The position numbers and the translations under genes were made by a program. A stretch of DNA of 64,000 nucleotides from Dimorphilus gyrociliatus (lineage: Eukaryota > Annelida > Polychaeta > Dinophilidae), in assembly GCA_904063045.1 (NCBI GenBank), contig CAJFCJ010000022.1, positions 620,001 through 684,000 on the forward strand, written 5' to 3'. The notes under the pieces were generated by a model that had not been told where the DNA came from, made no database searches, and was given only the letters and a program-made list of their open reading frames with translations. Below, in pieces: positions 12,271-25,491 of the stretch (position 1 is the first letter of the stretch; every line of letters starts with the position of its first letter).

Positions 12271-14079
12271 CTTTGAAGTAGAGAAGAACGAAGAGGATTA
12301 GGCGTTATCGACGCTTCTGTACGAGCGTTACATCATAGCGACGTTTTGTTTTCGGAATGAATTCAGACTGATGACGACGTTCAAAGATTAGATGGACAGT
12401 CACGCCGAGAGAGCGGGCGCAGCTGTATTTAGAATTTATTCCTATTTTTTTTTGTTTTATTATCTTTTTCTCTTCTCTTTTCAATTCTTAATCCTTGGAC
12501 AAACGGAGTAAGGCGAGGGAGGGAGGGAGGGAAGGAGAGAAGAGAGAGAGAGAGAGAGAAAAAAAAAGGGGCTAGCGAAGCAGGTGTTGGGTGGGTAGAT
12601 TTTTATTGAGGATAGCCGCCCTCCTTTTTTATTTTTTATTTATGGAAGAGGCGGCTATTTTAGGCGTATTGACGATGAAAAGAAAAGTCTCTCCTGTAAT
12701 TAAACGGCGAAAAACGTCTACCATAGAATTATTTATTGAGTGCCGAAGCGCAAGTGTCGAACGTGTGAAAATGGCCTTAAAGTCGATAAACTTTTATTTT
12801 TTTATACTCTCTTTTTCTTTCTCTTTTTGGGTCAGACCATTCACCTTGACACTTAATAAATCGTTTTAATCCTCAATTAGACGCTAACACCGTCTGTCAA
12901 AGTGTCTAGATAAAATCCTACTTCAAGTTTTAACAACAAATAAAGCTTTATTTCACCTAATTTATTTTTGAGCCAATTAAGTAAAATTTTGTGTCGAAGA
13001 GAAGAAAATTCAGCTGCGGTACGGAAAGATAAAAAAAAAACAGCACGTGGGGTCTCAAGCCGTAAAAGACAGTGTGCTAAAAAAGAGGCACTTGGTTACG
13101 TAATACTCAAGTGTCGTAATGTGGTGACAAGAAGAAGGTACACCCCAGTCTCGGCCGACCGTTCATCACAGAACATTCATAATTACATTATGCATTTAAT
13201 TAAAAACTCGAGAAAGCTCTCTCCTAGAAGTGATACTTGTAATAATATAAAAGTAACAGATGTATGTTCTTTGATGACGTCATAGACTGGTTAATCTATG
13301 CTAATGTTAACGAAGGAAATTATTATCGATATTATCTTTTTATCGATCGGAAAAGATATTTCACGTTTGGTTTGTTTCGCTAATTGAGGTATCTTTTATT
13401 GGAACAAGTGAATTTTTGATGTTTTCATAAAATCAACATCGAAGGACTTATTTACATAAATTAACGCACGACATAAAACGTTTATGGCTGCTTATAGGGG
13501 TAATATAGCGTCTGTCGCATACCGGCATATTAATACGGGCTTTTCAAAATATTACTTTTCATCTCTTTAGCGTATACGTCATAGAGGCTTGTTATCACTA
13601 TAAATTATCAACAATTTATTTATAATTCCCTCAGCCATATGGTAAAAGGAAAGACGTTTCCCGACTTGTAATTATAACACTTAATTCATTCAACTTTATT
13701 AACCATTTTTTGATTACTATATGCTGGTGATTCTTTCAATCATTCAAGAGTACAATATTCGCTTTAACAATTTCCCTCTCACCTCTCCCTCTCCCTCTCT
13801 CTCTCTCTCCCCCTGGTCCCTCCCTCCCTCAGTGATAATTGAACAGTTATTCAACAATTTTCTTTTATCCTTCTTTATTGATGTTTTATTTTTAATATAT
13901 TGAAATTGAAAATAAACAAAATAAACTAAAAGACGAAATATATTTTAATCCTATATATGTAACTTGATAAAAGACCAGGAAATCGCATGCTGAGATTTCA
14001 CCCCATCGACCACTTCCTAATTTCACTAAGTGCCCCTATTACAGAACACCACCCACCACATATCATACTCTATACGGCA

Positions 14080-14300
14080 GAGGCGTCTATTACAAAGCCC
14101 CGCCATTTAACGCCGTGAAGCACGTGCCTCTGGAACGTCAGCTCTCGAATAACCGGCTGGAAAAAAAGAGGGTAACCGTCACGAGGGATTTGCGGCAGAT
14201 AGGCGTCTAATTGCCGTCTCTTTTCACTCGTCATGTCACGCGCTAATCGGCGTCGACGCCGTGGCCGCCAGCGTTTTTCGGACGCAAAATAGAGGCGGTG
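14080..14300. promoter_or_regulatory. CpG-rich complex patch
   Basis: A non-repetitive GC/CpG-rich block in AT-rich surroundings, containing CACGTG, repeated GGCGTCTA(T/A) and GGCGTCGACGCCGTGG. It encodes only a 19-codon Arg-rich ORF. It is best read as a regulatory element candidate. Confidence 0.35.
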
Positions 14301-14494
14301 AAAAAAGGTGATGCTTCTGTGGAAAACTTCAAAAAAAAAAACACTGATGAGATTTTTATAGATAAAATCTAGGAAAATATTGTATGTTAAAGGGAAGGAA
14401 CAAGGTATAATTAGCTTAATTTGTTTTCATTTGATTCTTTCTCTTTTCCTCTTTCATTTTTTCCAATGTCAGATGAAAAGGATGATATATCTTT

Positions 14495-14632
14495 TTTTCT
14501 TTTCTTTTTCTTTTTCTTTTCCTTCTTCTTCTTCTTCTTTTTCCTTTAGTCTTCTTTCTCCTTCTCCTTCTCCTTCTCCTTCTCCTTCTCCTTCTTCTAA
14601 CTTTTCTCTTTCTCCTTCTTTTCCAACCACTT
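14495..14632. repeat. Polypyrimidine low-complexity tract
   Basis: TTTTC, TTC and CTTCTC tandem units. The opposite strand reads as an Arg/Lys-rich translation that is an artefact of the repeat. Confidence 0.9.
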
Positions 14633-17600
14633 TGTCCTAGTCCGATTTGCTTCTCTACAAGAGGTCCTCCTAATTCGCCGAGTATTTTATCCCAGTATAC
14701 CACGAAATCTCCTTAGAAAAGTGTAGCATTTCCTTAATCTGGAGATATTAGACGGCGAAAATCAACTGGAATACTTCAAAGTTTCCCGCGAAGAGATATT
14801 ATCTATAAAAAAAAAAGAGAAAAAAAATGACACGATCTTGGATTAATTTAGCGAAAGAATTAATCTGTCCAGGTGTTTTCCGGATGCCGCGATAACGAGA
14901 TTGAACGCTGGCCAACCGGACCGAAACGACTCGATAAACATAAACGCGTGTTGAAGGTCGTATATTTAGCCGTAAAGGGGCTTTGAATGAGAATGAACGG
15001 TAGATGAAGAGGAGTCGACAGGTGTGCACTGAATGACCTGTTTTCTATATGCATTACGTACATCAAAAAAGGTTTTTGTATCGGAAAATGTGCATACAGT
15101 AAATCAAACACATAGTCAATTCCCTTTTAGATTTATTACAAGCAAAAATCCCGCCCAATTTTTCATATTCTAAATGCAAACAAACTTAAAGACGCCTCCC
15201 TTTCATACAAAGTAAACAACGAAGCGCTAAGTATGAGGGTGCTTATACATACAGCAGAGGGAAAGATTTAGAGAGGAAATTGCGTCAAAGCATTTCTTAA
15301 CTAGCCATATGTTGACCGTATAAATCTTTCATTAAATTTACCCCTTTCCCTTTTTATCCTCAACTCATTTTGCTTTATTTTACTGATTTATAGCCTTAAA
15401 TTTTTATTAAGTAAGTTTTACCATAAGAATCTGTTTTCTTTTTATCCCAATATCCTTTTCTTCTTCGTTGTCGTCGTCTTTTCTCCTTTTTCTCATTCTT
15501 TCCGTTTCTTTGGCTTTTTTCTCTCTCTCTCTCTTTCTCCCTTTACGTTTGTTTCGAGTGCACTACAAAACTTAACACTTAACCCGATAATTGAAAGACA
15601 TGGGGGAAATGCTTTGATTTCTTATTAGGATTTTTTCCCATGTGCCTTGGAAGATAAGGAAGAAAAGCAAGGCGAACATGAAAAAAAACAAATAACCTCT
15701 TCAAAATTTTTTTCTTAATTATCTATCCAGATAAAGATGGGAAAAAAGTTTTCCTCTTACGCTCGTCTACCCGAATTAAGCAGCTTAAAGTAGCTTGTCA
15801 CTTCCGCTTTACCATTTTTTCTCACCTTTTTTCCAAAGATTTTTGAGGTTGAGTTAACTTCGGATAACTCTGAACGAGGATAAACGCGATATGCCGTAAA
15901 ATCGGTCAAATATCCGAACATAAAGACAATGTGTTACAATATTTATTCGTTTTTTTGATTCCTGGCAGGGGCTCTGCCATTCCCTTTTAATGTTACAATC
16001 CCATGGAATTCCTCGCTGTTGGACAATGGTCAACGTATAAATATATTATAAATACTAATTAAAGGACGGTATTTAACCGTCTAAATAGAGAATGTTCATC
16101 CGGTGGAAACGCGTGTGCGAAATAATCAGCGATTATTACGTGTATTATCCCAAATTCAAGTGATATACGATACTACTATTTACCTTCGATCTTTCGCGCC
16201 TTTACGAGTTTTTTAAGTAGTTTTCACTTATCTTCTCTCTTGTTTTCCTTTTAAAAGAGAATCATTGATAATCTCTTATCCGACAAAATAAATTGCTGCA
16301 GTAAAAAAAGTGACCTTGTCCTAATGAAGCGTGTGACATTATACGTCTTGAAATGTCAAGTAAAAAATGCACACATAAAGTATTACTGCACGTGCGTTCG
16401 AACATCTCCCTGTGTAATCCATATTTCAACGTTCTAATCAACTTATCATGTTCCATTTTTAAAAGTAACAAATCTATAAAAAGTTCTTAATTTAAGGGAA
16501 ATCTTGCGAATGGATGCCTTTTTTCCCTCTCTTTAATAAAGAATTCAAGTAATAAAAATACCTTTATATGTAAGAAAAGTTTGTTTGAAGGTGAAAAATG
16601 ATACGATTAAATTGAACACTTTAATTAATGGAAAAAGCAGGGATCGCTTTCAGAAGACAAATTTGTCTTCCTTTTTCACCTTTGTCAATGAACAATTAAG
16701 AGTACATAGAACTCGATTCAATGCATTAGAAGCGTTGAATGAATAGAATGTCAAATTGACCGGTCACGCAGTTATTCGAGAGTTGCATGACGCTCTCCAG
16801 GCACGTGCCAGACGGAGTTAAATGGCAACAATGAAATAAAAGCTTGTTAATCATTTGTCATTTTTTCGTAAGTTTGTTTAAAAAAAATTTCTCTTAACCA
16901 CTCTCATTTTCCTACAAATTAATTAGGCAAACAAGCGACGAAAGAGAAAAAAGAGACGCCGAAAGAAAGGTATAAACTTAGAAGGGAAGAGAAGGATGTG
17001 GGAACGGGGGAAGAGAAAGACTTGTATTTGTTCTTTTCCTCCTTTTTTATCCCTACTTATCAGGGATGCGTTTCTCAGCATGCAGGTACTTAACCTCGTT
17101 CCCCAAAGGAAAAACAATAGCCCTACTTGCCCTATTGGCTCTTTTCTTGCTATTTAGCAGGGTATAAGAGGTAGAGTCAACAATTAAATGCAACCTGCAT
17201 TACACCGAATATGTACAAAGTATTAAGAATAAGAGTAGAAGGGTACTTCTATCAGTCCTTAATCAGATACATGGGTTTCTCGTGTAACTTTTTTGGGCAA
17301 ACAACTTAAAAACCTGTATATTTTCAAAACAAATAACACGTTTTATTCGTACCAGGTCCATTTTGCATAGTGTTTACTGTCTCTCTCCAACTTTTCTTTT
17401 TTCTTTGTCATGTGACGTTAGTTTCTATCGGATTATGTCAAAAGTGTTGAAATACAGCTCGATGTACTGTTGATATATGTTTAAATAATTGCGGGGCTCC
17501 CATTTCGAACGTAACATCTATAAAAGTTGGAATTACCACTAATTTTTCTCTCTTTGAACTATGTGAATGATATGTAAATATCAAAGAGGATAAAGACAAT

Positions 17601-17907
17601 TTCCCATTTTAGACAAAATTACGCAATCAAACGTTTACTCTTTTTCCTCTTTCAATCACATAAAAAAAATAAGTAAATTTATTTCTTTGACACTTTTGCG
17701 CTTGTTACATTCAAGATTATTATCGTAAAACTCAAGCATCACTTCAGCATTGCAAAGAGGCTTTCCTGTTGAAAATTGACAGGTTTCGTCTTCATAAAAA
17801 GTTTAAGTTTATCCTTCCGTTTTCCGTTCTAAACATAAATAAGTGTCGTATCTCTCATCTTCTCTCCTCCTCCTTTCTCTTCTCTGCCTCCGTGTTGCCC
17901 ATCCCCT

Positions 17908-17938
<31 letters not shown>

Positions 17939-18090
17939 TTACGGAAGCATCTTGATAATGAGCACTTTTTAAGAGCCATTTCCGACTTAAGAGACTTTGT
18001 TGATTACTCGAACGATAACTTTATTTCTGTAATACATTTCACATTCAAAACTATCTAAAGTCTATTATGTAATTTTTTTATTGTCTATAG

Positions 18091-18414
18091 CAATTTAACA
18101 GGTCTATTAAACTCTCACAGAAAGGAGAACGCCGCGAAAAACTCGCCCAAAGCTATATCGAACGATCTATAAAACTGTTACGTAAGGCATTTCAGCATGA
18201 GCAGCTGAAAGCAATGGTGTCTAGACATAGAAAACTATACAGACACGTCTATTTAACGCAATAGAGCGTTGCTAAACACCTGGGTTCAGCGATAGCTCCG
18301 CCCAACAGTGAAATTTCCGAGAAAGTCGGTGATTGGATAATAATCCAACGAATCAAATACGAGCTCGAGTTGACAAAGCGGAAAAGTGGTGTTGTCTGGA
18401 GTTTTAGAGACTAG
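18091..18414 (+). other. Unassigned open stretch with one in-frame TAG behind a good splice acceptor
   Basis: The consensus acceptor TTGTCTATAG ends at 18090. The frame from 18091 is open for 57 codons and is Arg/Lys-rich and helical (SYIERSIKLLRKAFQHE; MVSRHRKLYRHVY). It meets TAG at 18262-18264 and then stays open for 49 more codons (IAPPNSEISEKVGDW; KYELELTKRK) to TAG at 18412. It could be a degraded exon, a terminal exon, or chance in a CpG-rich patch. I recognise no family. Confidence 0.25.
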
Positions 18415-18610
18415 TTGATGTTTTTACCGTGTCAAGGGCCGTTCCGTTAAGGATGATGTTGAATTTCAGGGACTCTCCCGATCTTATAACCGAGGATTCT
18501 ATACAATACGAAAGGTTTGTTGTCAAAATTTATAACATTATTGGTAGGAAAGAAAAGCCATTTTTATAAGAAAGTGTACAACTTACGTGTGTGTAAAAAT
18601 TTTAGTATAT

Positions 18611-18614
<4 letters not shown>

Positions 18615-18671
<57 letters not shown>
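18615..18671. repeat. (TA)n microsatellite
   Basis: A run of more than 45 bp of TA dinucleotides. Confidence 0.9.
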
Positions 18672-20940
18672 TAGGCATATTAAGGTAGACTTAACAAGTT
18701 TGGCTGTATTCAAAACACGAACAACCATATCAAATAGCTTATTTTTATTTAATTGCTAAATCTGATAGCGGAAAGTTGAATAGCAATAAATTTATTGGAT
18801 TGCCAAAGTATAACGGTAGGAAGGCCCGTAAGCAATTAACATGCACTGCTATTACTCTCTTGAGTAATTCGGGGTTATATAATCATAACTATTGGTTTCT
18901 ACGCCTTCGGCAATGGCCTACAGTGATGGCAATTACCCTTTTCAATGGCAGTAACAATCTTGTGAAAAAGAAACGGTCAGCTAGAAGATAAAATATTTGT
19001 CTTGTGTGTAATTGCCATAGTTTACGAGCTCTATAATTATTCTCATGAATATTTGATCAATCTGTATAGTATTTTCATATATTAATATTAAAGTAAATTT
19101 CGGTGAATGTTAGGAATGGTAAATTAGTAGTTGAGAAAAAAACTAGGTGGGGAAGCTTCCCCCCTTCCGTTTGATTGTCGTGCAAACTCGTAAATCTATA
19201 AAAGAGTACGAGAGGGAGGGCGGTAAGAGAAAGAGAGGAGAAGAAATAGCTATAGTCGCAACATTATCAAAGAGAGAGAGAGAGAGAGAGAGGACAAGAA
19301 AAGAATAAATTTAATAGTATAATTATATATATAATTAAGTCGTCTAAACGTTAAACATGATCTAAAAGTAATATATTTCTTTTATGTGCGAAATTTAAGA
19401 AAGACCATTTGTGATATTATATGTTAAGCGCCATTAGAATGTGATTTAAAGCCAATATATTCTCACGTAACTACATAAAAACGTCAAGACTTGTAAATAT
19501 TAACAATCCTAATTACTATTGATAAGCTTGGTGTTTTTATTTTTTTTCCCTCCATCTCCCACTTGTATTATTTATTTAAACATCTGAGGTTGTTTGTCAC
19601 GCTCCTATATCGTTTTACTAACATAAACTTAGCCCTCAAATATTTTGATCGGGCAGATAACTTATGCGTCTAGGAGAATTTCTTGCGCCGTTTAAATATG
19701 CGATGGATTGAATGTACACCCTTCGTTTACAAATTGTTTACATATTTCTCCTATATCCAATACCCTACTCGATTTTCGCTCATTAAACAACAGAATTTTC
19801 TATTAGCCTCATATTTTATTAATTATTCGTACAAGTACGCTAAAGTGCTGTATATAATGTTTTGTGGCGCCTATCCTCCTCTTAGATATTATTATGCGCA
19901 TGTTTCACGCTACTAATCGATCATCACCCTTTGAAGAGGCAAAAAAATTTCAGCCTCATTAATTTTCGGTCATGCTGGTCTGATCACCCGCATTCTCTTT
20001 TCAATATGAGCAAAGTTAACGAAAGAGAGAAAAAGTTAAATGACCAGGGGCCCTTTAAAAATCAATCAGTCTAATTATCTTTCATAAATAAATCTTGCCC
20101 CTACTTAAAGAAACCAACCAATCATAATCTTTGGTTTCATTGATTTCTCTTTTCCGGCCCGCTCTCGCCTTATATTTTTAAACGTTTATGGAATGTTCGC
20201 CTTGTCGTCATTCATTAACTTAAAACATACAAAATATGCGGCCCCGACTAATGACGCTCGAAAATGTTTGTTGCTTTTTCCCTTTGATTTACGACTCGTG
20301 TTGAATATATCAACAACATTTTTACTGTTAGCTTCATCATCTATAACTCGCTTATAATGACTTTTAACAATTGTCAAATAGCTTTGATAAACACTGTCCG
20401 GGAGGGAGGGGGAGGAGGAGGAGTAGAGAGGAGTAGATAAAGAAGGAAGAAAATGTTCATTTATCAAGTAATTTAACCCGCTAATAAAAAAAGACCCCGC
20501 TAATAATTACAGAATAGAGTTTGACAATAATCGTCTAGTTCTAAAGGGAATTTTCAAGCATTAATCCTCTAAAATTATTGCTATACATTTCAAGTGTCAA
20601 CGGGCGTCTAGAGCGTTATTAGTCATTTATTATATTACGGAAAAAATTATCATAATAACAAAGAATAGTAAGGGCCCGAATAAAGAAAGGAGAAGACAAG
20701 AAACGCTAGAAGTGATAGGAAAAGAAGAATAAAAAGAGAGGAATGCGTGTTAAAGAAAGAAAAAAAACGAGAAAAAAAAGGGGGAACCTTCTGTTATCGG
20801 ATACTTTGATAAAAAGTGATATAGTCTTTCTCGCAACTGTTGTTTGCAACTTATCGCTTGGTTACAACTGTTTATGGAAAAGAGTGAAAAGAGCGAAAAG
20901 CCCCTTTAAATTGTCATTTAATACTTTTTGTACAAGTGTA

Positions 20941-21759
20941 ATGGCGAGTGAAAAACTATCGTTGAAAGTTTATTTTCAATTTTCCGGTTTAAGTTTTCCA
21001 CTATGTGTCAAGTTTGTCATAGCCGACGAGGTTTTGTCGTTAAAAAAACAGGTAAGACATTTAGAGTTTGTTTTTTGAAATAACACGATAAACGCGTGCC
21101 CCGTCCGTCGACGCTGGCGTCTATTATAGCTGTCAGATGTTAATAATGAAAAAGTCAGGTGAAAAGGGGCGTTAGTTGAATTTTTAAAGAAATTGAATAT
21201 CAAGTTGTTCATACTAAATGTAATATTTGTTCGTTGTTTAAATGTTGTCTAAAATGTATGCGACACTTTACGGCCGATTAGACGCGAACAGTAAACAATT
21301 GTGAAAAATATAAGAAGATATAAAACAGACACGCACTGTCGGATATCTAGTTACGACATATCACATGTTATCACCTAATTTATTAACTATTCTCCCTATT
21401 ATATCAGTTACTAGTAGTAGTCGTTCCTAACGTGTTTTCATTACAGTCTGCCAAACTGTTAAGTAAGCCTATAAATTTTGAAATAATTGACGAAAAGGTT
21501 ATACGGTTAAAGGTAATTTAATAATAATGAATTTTTCAGCATTGAATGCAAAATTGGTAGAAGATTAGCCAAAATTGGTGACGCGCTTGACGAAAAGTAC
21601 AAGAAACGCCATAAGAAAAAAGACGATATGGGAGGGGCGTCGAATAAATTAAATAAATCTAAGGAAACTAATGAAAAAAGGTAAAACGAAGCGTTTAAAC
21701 AAAACTCTAACTAATTTCTCTCTTTTTTCAGCCTCTTATCTCAATCATTACCACTGACG
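20941..21759 (+). CDS. Candidate small multi-exon gene with a BH3-like motif
   Basis: Exons with good splice signals: 20941-21051 (ATG start, 37 codons, donor CAG|GTAAGA), 21447-21457 (11 nt, acceptor ATTACAG, weaker donor GTTAAG), 21540-21680 (acceptor TTTTTCAG, donor GTAAAA) and 21732-21759 (acceptor TTTTTTCAG, donor GTAAGC). Phases close through these four. The third exon has only one open frame. It encodes CKIGRRLAKIGDALDEKY followed by a Lys-rich tail. This fits the BH3 pattern (hydrophobic-x3-Leu-x2-hydrophobic-Gly-Asp-x-hydrophobic) and resembles BAK and BIK BH3 segments. BH3-bearing proteins engage BCL-2 family grooves to control apoptosis. No other BCL-2 homology regions are visible, so a BH3-only protein is the inference. 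The 3' end is unresolved; one option is an exon at 22304-22333 ending in TAG. The first-exon assignment and the 11-nt exon are tentative. Confidence 0.4.
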
Positions 21760-22333
21760 GTAAGCTTTTCATGTATAAAAAGGGTCGGATTCGTAAAGGA
21801 ATTAATTAATTCCCGAATGTACTTTTTGAACAATCTTCAACAAAGCCGTACTTTATCAAACGAAATTTCGCCGCGGCTAATGAAAGCGTGTCAGTCTGAC
21901 ATCACGTGACTTAGGTAGGGGCGGAGTTAGAGTTGCATAATAAATTTTCTAGACACGGGGAGTTAAGGGAGATATTTTGAAGGGAACGATATGACTCATA
22001 TGAGGGTGTTTTTTGTCTTTCGCTTGATTTGTGTTTCCTTCTGGGATACATGCGGGTCTCTTTTTCAAGAGTAATGTTGCTTTCTTTGTTTGTCTTTGAC
22101 TGGGCGTATAACCAACCATTACGAATTTGTTTGACTCGTTCACATGTCTCCAATTTTGAGACACGCATACAATAACTCTTATTTTCTCTCTCCCTCTCCC
22201 TCCCTATCGTTCCATACCTTACGGTCTTGACTCTTTTTGCGACAGATATCTTCATATTCTATTCATATAGTCTATTATAGTTAACGTAATATGAAACTCT
22301 CAGATGTCCGTGTTTTGCCGGATTTATTTATAG

Positions 22334-25300
22334 CTTTGTGGGAAGAATGCCATTAGGGGAGTGTAATATTAGTTTATCTTCGATTTTTTCATGTAAGGAA
22401 TCGACTACGAGTAAGTTTATACGATTACAAAGAACTCTGTCCAAGGTACGCACGAACATAATATTGCAGAATATGTAGTTCATACGATCCTAAAGAAACT
22501 GCGCACCTGACCTTTCAATATTTTTATATTATGATCAATTTGTTATCTCAGCTGTTTGTAATGTGAGAAAAATGTTCAAGTAAACAATGAAAAAAGGTAA
22601 AAGAACAACTAAAAACCTTTTAACTTGAATATTTAAATAAAAAAGAAAAAGATGAAAAAACAAATCAGCTCATCCTTCAAATAGAATTTTACATATTGAA
22701 CTGCAATCTCATTTGCATATTTCACGCTTTTGTATTTAACAAAGTGGGAAAAAGATAGAGAGAGATGAAGAATAAAAAAAATTCCTTTTATTTCTCGTCA
22801 TCACCTTCCCCTCCCACTCCTCCCCCTCCCACCCCACCTACCATCCCTTCGCCCCATCTCTTACATCATTCGGTACAATTCTCTACTGATGAGGATAAGC
22901 GAGTGTGGGGTTAAATTAATCCTTTGATGTTACAAGAGTTAACTCAATTGTGTAAAAAATCACTAGGGGGTGCTATTGACCAAAATTCTTCTTTGTTATT
23001 TTACATAATGTGGGGAAATGTGGGCTAATTGATTTTTCCAATCTTAATACTTAATGTATAACAAGCAATATACTTGCCCACCCAAAGTATTAAAATAAGT
23101 GTATATATTAAAAATTCTTCATTGTTGATTAAGCAAACACAGACTTTCTCTTAATTCTTTTTAACTTCTTTGAAGTTTGTGTAGTTTTTTTGCAGTTTTT
23201 GCAGTTGATTTGTTGTGTTAGCTGTTTTTTTTGTTGGTTAAAGTCAATAGTAATGTGAGGAAAAAAAATAAAAGGAAAAAATTTTTGCAGTTGTGCAAAG
23301 AGAATACAAAAAGGGAAAGAGAGAGAGAGAGAGAGAGAGAGAAAGATAGATAAACAATCTTCAGGTGACCAGCCTTCTTTATCCCTTCTTAGGAGGGCAG
23401 AGAGATAGATAGATTGTTTGAAAGATAGGTGAACTAAAAGCATACGTGAGAAGGATAAAGAGAGAAAGTAGTAAAAGTAAACATAAAAATAACGAGGAAG
23501 ACGGAAAAAGGAAGAGAAAGGATAATTAATTGTTATATGGGTTAATTAAACAAGTTATACCCATCTAATAGAACCAATCAAAGAGTAATTTTGACGCTAA
23601 CAATTGGTAGTTTACGGTCATTTTCACCCTTTCTGTATCAGATACAAGAAAATTCGTGACCCGAAAAACATACAAACTATTGCCGCTAATAATAGACATC
23701 AGTGTGCCCGAGAAAAAATTTGTCACGATAAACGAGGCGGAAAACACCGCTTGTCAAGCGCGTAAAAATTCGATCGATCGTATAATTAAGTTTCTTTTAG
23801 CGGAAAAGGGAAAAATCGACACAAAAAATGTCTCCTTTGAACTTTTGAAAAGGACGCCGCGGCGTAAATAAAGTAACGCCGAACAGATTGAGTGACGCCT
23901 TAATCGGAAGCTGCCGTTTCCGGCCGTCTCTTTTTGATATGGTGAAAATATCGAAGAAACCCTGCACCTGTTGTCCATTCGGTCGAGAAATGCAAGTTGC
24001 TCACTTTTGCATATTACGTAATGGGCGACGCTCCATTAGGCTGTTCATAATAGACGCTTTCCCGACTAATTGGAAATTTTGTAATGGACGAGACGTACGT
24101 ACGTCGTTATCTATATCAGCGAGATCGTTTATGTAGTTGGAGTATCGTGACATCTCTTGACGACGCCTGAAATTGAACGCTCGAACGATTTCAGTGAATA
24201 TTCTATTAAAATATCGTTGACCAGAACGAGTAGATGAATTAGAGTATATAGGCTATCAAACAGAGGGGCCGTGAAGAAAAAAAAAACCTGCCCGTTCTCA
24301 TCATTTGGTTGAGAGGTTTCCTCTTTTTTTTATTAAAGAAAACACGTTAAGGATGAAAAAAAGATTGTTTAAAAAGAAAAATGTAAATCTGGATGGGTTA
24401 ATTACTTTTTAACGCTTCAACTGTCGAGAGCGTCGCCGCTGGCTATAAATTTATTTTTTCTTTTTTAATCATACACATATGTTAATGTTACAAGCCGTCA
24501 GCTATTGGACGGTGAAAATTTAACGGTGGTTCATACAACATTTCGTAATTGTTATTCACCCGAAACGGAAACCAAATCGTGTGGAAAAAAGATTAAAAAG
24601 ACCTCCCTTTTCTTTTTCCTTCTCTTTTTTCCCTCCACCTCTTTTACTGACTTTGATTGAAGTCTTACGCATAATTTTTTACCTTGAATCATTTGACTGA
24701 AATTATAGAGGCTATCAGTAGCGGTCTTTGATCTTTTCGTCAATCAGTTCTTGTTAATCTTGATGAAACTGACGTAAATTACTAGGAGAACGGTATAGCT
24801 AAGATGAGAAAAGAACAAACTCTTTAATTTTTTATCTTTAAGATTCAGATTCTATCTTTATTAATTAAACTAAAAGATTAAAACTTTTTTCTTGTATTTT
24901 CTTTTACAGGAGACGTTTCTCTTCGTTCTTCTCGTCGAAATGTTCCTTAAAGGGTTCTAAAATGGTTTAGTTGATTGACTGATTTCACCTTGACCATATA
25001 CTCTTTTCTAACTGGAATTGTTTTACACTTTTTTACTTTGTTAAAGATTGCTTTTGAAAATGCCTACAACCATTTTCAAATTGCTATTAAACAATTTATT
25101 CGTTTGTCATTATCATCAACATCAACATCATCATCATCATCATCAGTTCATCTCACTCTTTTTCTTCTTCTTCCTCTCCTTCTTCTACTGACGATATACT
25201 AGCCAGTATTTCAACAAGATCTCTTTTTTATACTATATTTTAGTCTTTAGTATACATTTATATATTTTTATGATTTTTCTTAAAATCTCGTGTTGCTACC

Positions 25301-25460
25301 TACCTAACTTACACAAAATTTCGTTTTGTTCGAATAGATGTTTAGATTTCTCTTTCTCTTTTTCTTCCTTTTTCTGCTTTCTTTCTCTTTCTTATTATTT
25401 CCTATACTTCTTCATAACGAAGTAAATGGATAACAATAAGAGATAGATAGATGGATTGAT

Positions 25461-25491
<31 letters not shown>

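Larger units (their letters stand above)
9767..20940. other. Gene-poor region with simple repeats and complex CpG-containing patches
   Basis: About 11 kb holds no recognisable conserved gene, in contrast to the dense flanks. It contains CT/GA tracts (about 11970-12010, 12505-12560, 13780-13810, 14495-14600, 15515-15540, 17905-17940, 19270-19292) and a long TA run near 18615-18671. Separating these are non-repetitive patches unusually rich in CpG for this window: about 12130-12420, 13010-13180, 14080-14300, 14860-14970, 16740-16830 and 18110-18480. These are candidate cis-regulatory elements; no function is shown. Confidence 0.5.

Noticed and set aside
12968-13285. 105-codon basic open frame (+)
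   Set aside because: It begins at TTG, has no ATG or family resemblance, and lies in a complex non-coding patch.
14416-14703. Arg/Lys-rich 95-residue reading on the minus strand
   Set aside because: It is the translation of a polypyrimidine repeat and has no splice or start support.
20186-20467. 93-codon frame on the minus strand
   Set aside because: TTG start, low-complexity Ser-rich N-terminal part from a GGA repeat, no family match.
23656-24136. Two adjacent 70-80 codon frames (+)
   Set aside because: They start with GTG and TTG, show no recognised domain, and the opposite strand is also open in a CpG-rich block.
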